Positions 6,761 to 7,866 of a DNA stretch of 7,866 nt are shown here, in pieces. The DNA is from an uncultured Acidimicrobiaceae bacterium (GTDB lineage Bacteria > Actinomycetota > Acidimicrobiia > Spongiisociales > UBA5794). The stretch is from contig CAMYJM010000097.1 in assembly GCA_947258635.1 (NCBI GenBank), positions 1 to 7,866 of the forward strand. Reading direction: 5' to 3'. Both the position numbers and the translations under genes were made by a program. The notes beneath the pieces were generated by a model. The model saw only the letters and a list, made by a program, of their open reading frames with translations, was not told the DNA's origin and did not search any database. Numbering within the stretch: position 1 is the stretch's first letter; the number at the start of each line of letters is the position of its first letter.

Positions 6761-7548
6761 CTCCGGCGGTTCGGGCCGAGGAGGTCACTTACCGAAGAGG
6801 CCAGGCGACCCTCGTCGACCGGGTTTCGTTGATGGCGGAGGCGGGCGACATTCTCGGGATTGTCGGACCGAATGGGTCGGGCAAGACGACCCTTCTCAGG
6901 ATCCTCGCAGGCGATCTGGTCCCGTCTGCCGGGCACGCTTGGATCCAGCAAGCGGACACGTCGCATGCGACCCTGCAGCGCCTTGCCGAGCTGCGGGCGT
7001 ACCTCGGACCGGACGGGGTCGCCATCAACCCGTTCTCGGTGCGCGACGTGGTCACTATGGGGCGCCACCCGCACCGCCGCGCCATGATGGAGGTGGGCGA
7101 GCACGAGGCCATCGTCGAGTCGGCGATGGAGAGGACCGACGTGATCCACCTGGCCAACCGGGAGATGGACAGCCTGTCAACCGGCGAACAGCAGCGGGCC
7201 GGTTTGGCCCGGGTCATCGCTCAAGAGACGCCCGTCCTGTTGCTGGATGAGCCGACCTCGGCGCTCGATATCGGCCACCAGGAGACTGTCATGACCGTGC
7301 TCCGCTCGCTGGCTCGCCAGGGAACGGCGATCGTCGCCATTCTCCACGACCTCAACCTGGCCGCCGCCCACACGGATCGCCTGATACTGCTCGATCACGG
7401 CGCTGCCGCCGCCGTGGGGACTCCCGCTGAGGTCTTGACCGGGGAGCGGTTGTCGGCCGTCTACCGCCAACCGATGCAGATCATGCCTCATCCCTACCGC
7501 AACTGTCCCCTGGTGTTGACCGTCGACTCCGCCGATCCCCCTGCCTGA
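6757..7548 (+). CDS. hmuV: Hemin-type ABC transporter ATPase
   Basis: A 263-residue nucleotide-binding subunit that would hydrolyse ATP on the inner face of the membrane and drive HmuU. The ATG overlaps the hmuU stop by four bases (ATGA). The same frame is open far upstream through hmuU, but that part has no ABC features, so 6757 is the start. Motifs: Walker A GPNGSGKTT (37-45), signature LSTGEQQR (140-147, Thr replacing the usual Gly), Walker B LLLDEP (161-166), D-loop SALD (168-171) and switch His197 in ILHDLN. The C-terminal MPHPYRNCPLVLTV is typical of HmuV. The Q-loop is odd: the gap-free alignment puts Pro85 (in AYLGPDG) where relatives have the Gln of the 'VLPQ' motif, and the codons read cleanly with no sign of a frameshift. 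Activity cannot be judged from sequence; the catalytic residues are otherwise intact. Confidence 0.87.
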   Translation: MTPAVRAEEVTYRRGQATLVDRVSLMAEAGDILGIVGPNGSGKTTLLRILAGDLVPSAGHAWIQQADTSHATLQRLAELRAYLGPDGVAINPFSVRDVVTMGRHPHRRAMMEVGEHEAIVESAMERTDVIHLANREMDSLSTGEQQRAGLARVIAQETPVLLLDEPTSALDIGHQETVMTVLRSLARQGTAIVAILHDLNLAAAHTDRLILLDHGAAAAVGTPAEVLTGERLSAVYRQPMQIMPHPYRNCPLVLTVDSADPPA

Positions 7549-7866
7549 GCGGTCAACGCGACACCAGATTTCGATGGGCTCCGCCCGGCAGTTCAGCCTC
7601 GAGCCGGAGCCTGCAGGTAGCGCCTTCCGAGTGCGCGCTATTGCCGGATCGGCTCGGAGGCGAGTGCGCCATAACGCGCTGCGGGGTGAGTGATCGGGCG
7701 GCGGGCATGTCCGATGTGTCCACCCGGGGCCCTTCTCCCCTGCGCTCCGGGGAGACACATCGCCTTGGCCACCCCGAACAGCCGATATCGGACGAGAACG
7801 AGCACATCACCAAACAACGCATAGCGGCAGGTCGAGGAGCGGTTCAGAACTGCCTGATCCGGCGAG
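7549..7866. other. Region downstream of hmuV with no supported gene
   Basis: These 318 bases end at the window edge. One + strand frame is open throughout, with an ATG at 7707 and about 53 codons to the edge, but it has no ribosome binding site and mixed third-base use. A minus-strand frame (7822 down to 7553) is likewise unrecognised. A 9-base direct repeat CGAGTGCGC occurs at 7628-7636 and 7661-7669, and a 10-bp palindrome CCGATATCGG at 7782-7791. The clearest structure is the inverted repeat at 7712-7762. I see no tRNA, 4.5S RNA or riboswitch signature. Confidence 0.5.
7712..7762. terminator. Long inverted repeat, possible operon terminator hairpin
   Basis: A perfect 9-bp outer stem (CGATGTGTC at 7712-7720 with GACACATCG at 7754-7762) encloses a second GC-rich pairing (TCTCCCC at 7734-7740 with GGGGAGA at 7749-7755, eight-base loop). 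The two stems share bases 7754-7755, so they cannot both form completely, but the outer 9 bp plus five inner pairs (7736-7740 with 7749-7753) can coexist, with a 15-base bulge. It starts 164 bases after the hmuV stop. No T-run follows on either strand, so a Rho-independent terminator of the standard kind is not shown; many actinobacterial terminators lack one. It could equally be an RNA leader or a protein site. Confidence 0.3.

Noticed and set aside
5665..7548. One 627-codon frame that could be read as a fusion ending in the ATPase
   Set aside because: The upstream part (5665-6756) overlaps hmuU in another frame and translates to Arg/Pro-rich sequence without motifs. The ATPase starts at ATG 6757 with the usual overlap with the permease stop.
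7782..7791. Perfect 10-bp palindrome CCGATATCGG as an operator
   Set aside because: There is no promoter or supported gene start nearby, and a single 10-bp palindrome is weak evidence.
7707..7866. Possible start of a gene running off the right edge (ATG 7707)
   Set aside because: The frame is open but also open far upstream, lacks a ribosome binding site, has mixed third-base composition and overlaps the inverted repeat. It needs sequence beyond the window.

Overview
This window looks like chromosomal DNA from a high-GC actinobacterium. Codons strongly prefer G or C in the third position. Two lipoproteins share a pattern in which the lipid-anchored cysteine is followed by a long Thr/Ala/Pro linker, a style common in Acidimicrobiia (for example Ilumatobacter relatives). 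That taxonomic placement is inferred from style, not from a marker gene. All recognisable genes are on the + strand.

Region 1 (1-3890) holds the 3' end of an amidohydrolase, most likely SsnA, followed by a complete 1187-residue YgfK-type flavin/iron-sulfur oxidoreductase. The order ssnA-ygfK matches the purine/uric-acid breakdown cluster known from Escherichia coli and gut anaerobes. In that cluster YgfK is annotated as a 'putative selenate reductase subunit' but probably reduces a purine-derived ring, as the related dihydropyrimidine dehydrogenase reduces pyrimidines. The two genes are separated by 76 bases that contain five degenerate tandem copies of a heptamer, GAGTACT.

Region 2 (3891-4133) is a 243-base gap with a few short dyads and a weak promoter-like sequence. 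It separates the oxidoreductase unit from an import operon.

Region 3 (4134-7548) is a tight four-gene operon. It encodes a small lipoprotein with an Mtb12-like C-terminal domain, then a hemin-type ABC importer: lipid-anchored binding protein HmuT, FecCD-family permease HmuU and ATPase HmuV. The first two genes are 15 bases apart, and the last three overlap by 4 bases at each junction (GTGA, ATGA), so translation is probably coupled. HmuT would capture heme or a similar iron chelate outside the membrane, HmuU would form the channel and HmuV would power it. The small lipoprotein is the odd member and may be an unrecognised accessory. The ATPase lacks the usual Q-loop glutamine and the permease has Leu at a usually His position, which together may mark a divergent importer subfamily.

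Region 4 (7549-7866) has no gene I can support. It contains a long inverted repeat that could form a terminator-like hairpin, and an open frame that runs off the window end. I found no RNA gene, insertion sequence, CRISPR array or phage gene, and I see no clear evidence of an entirely new system.
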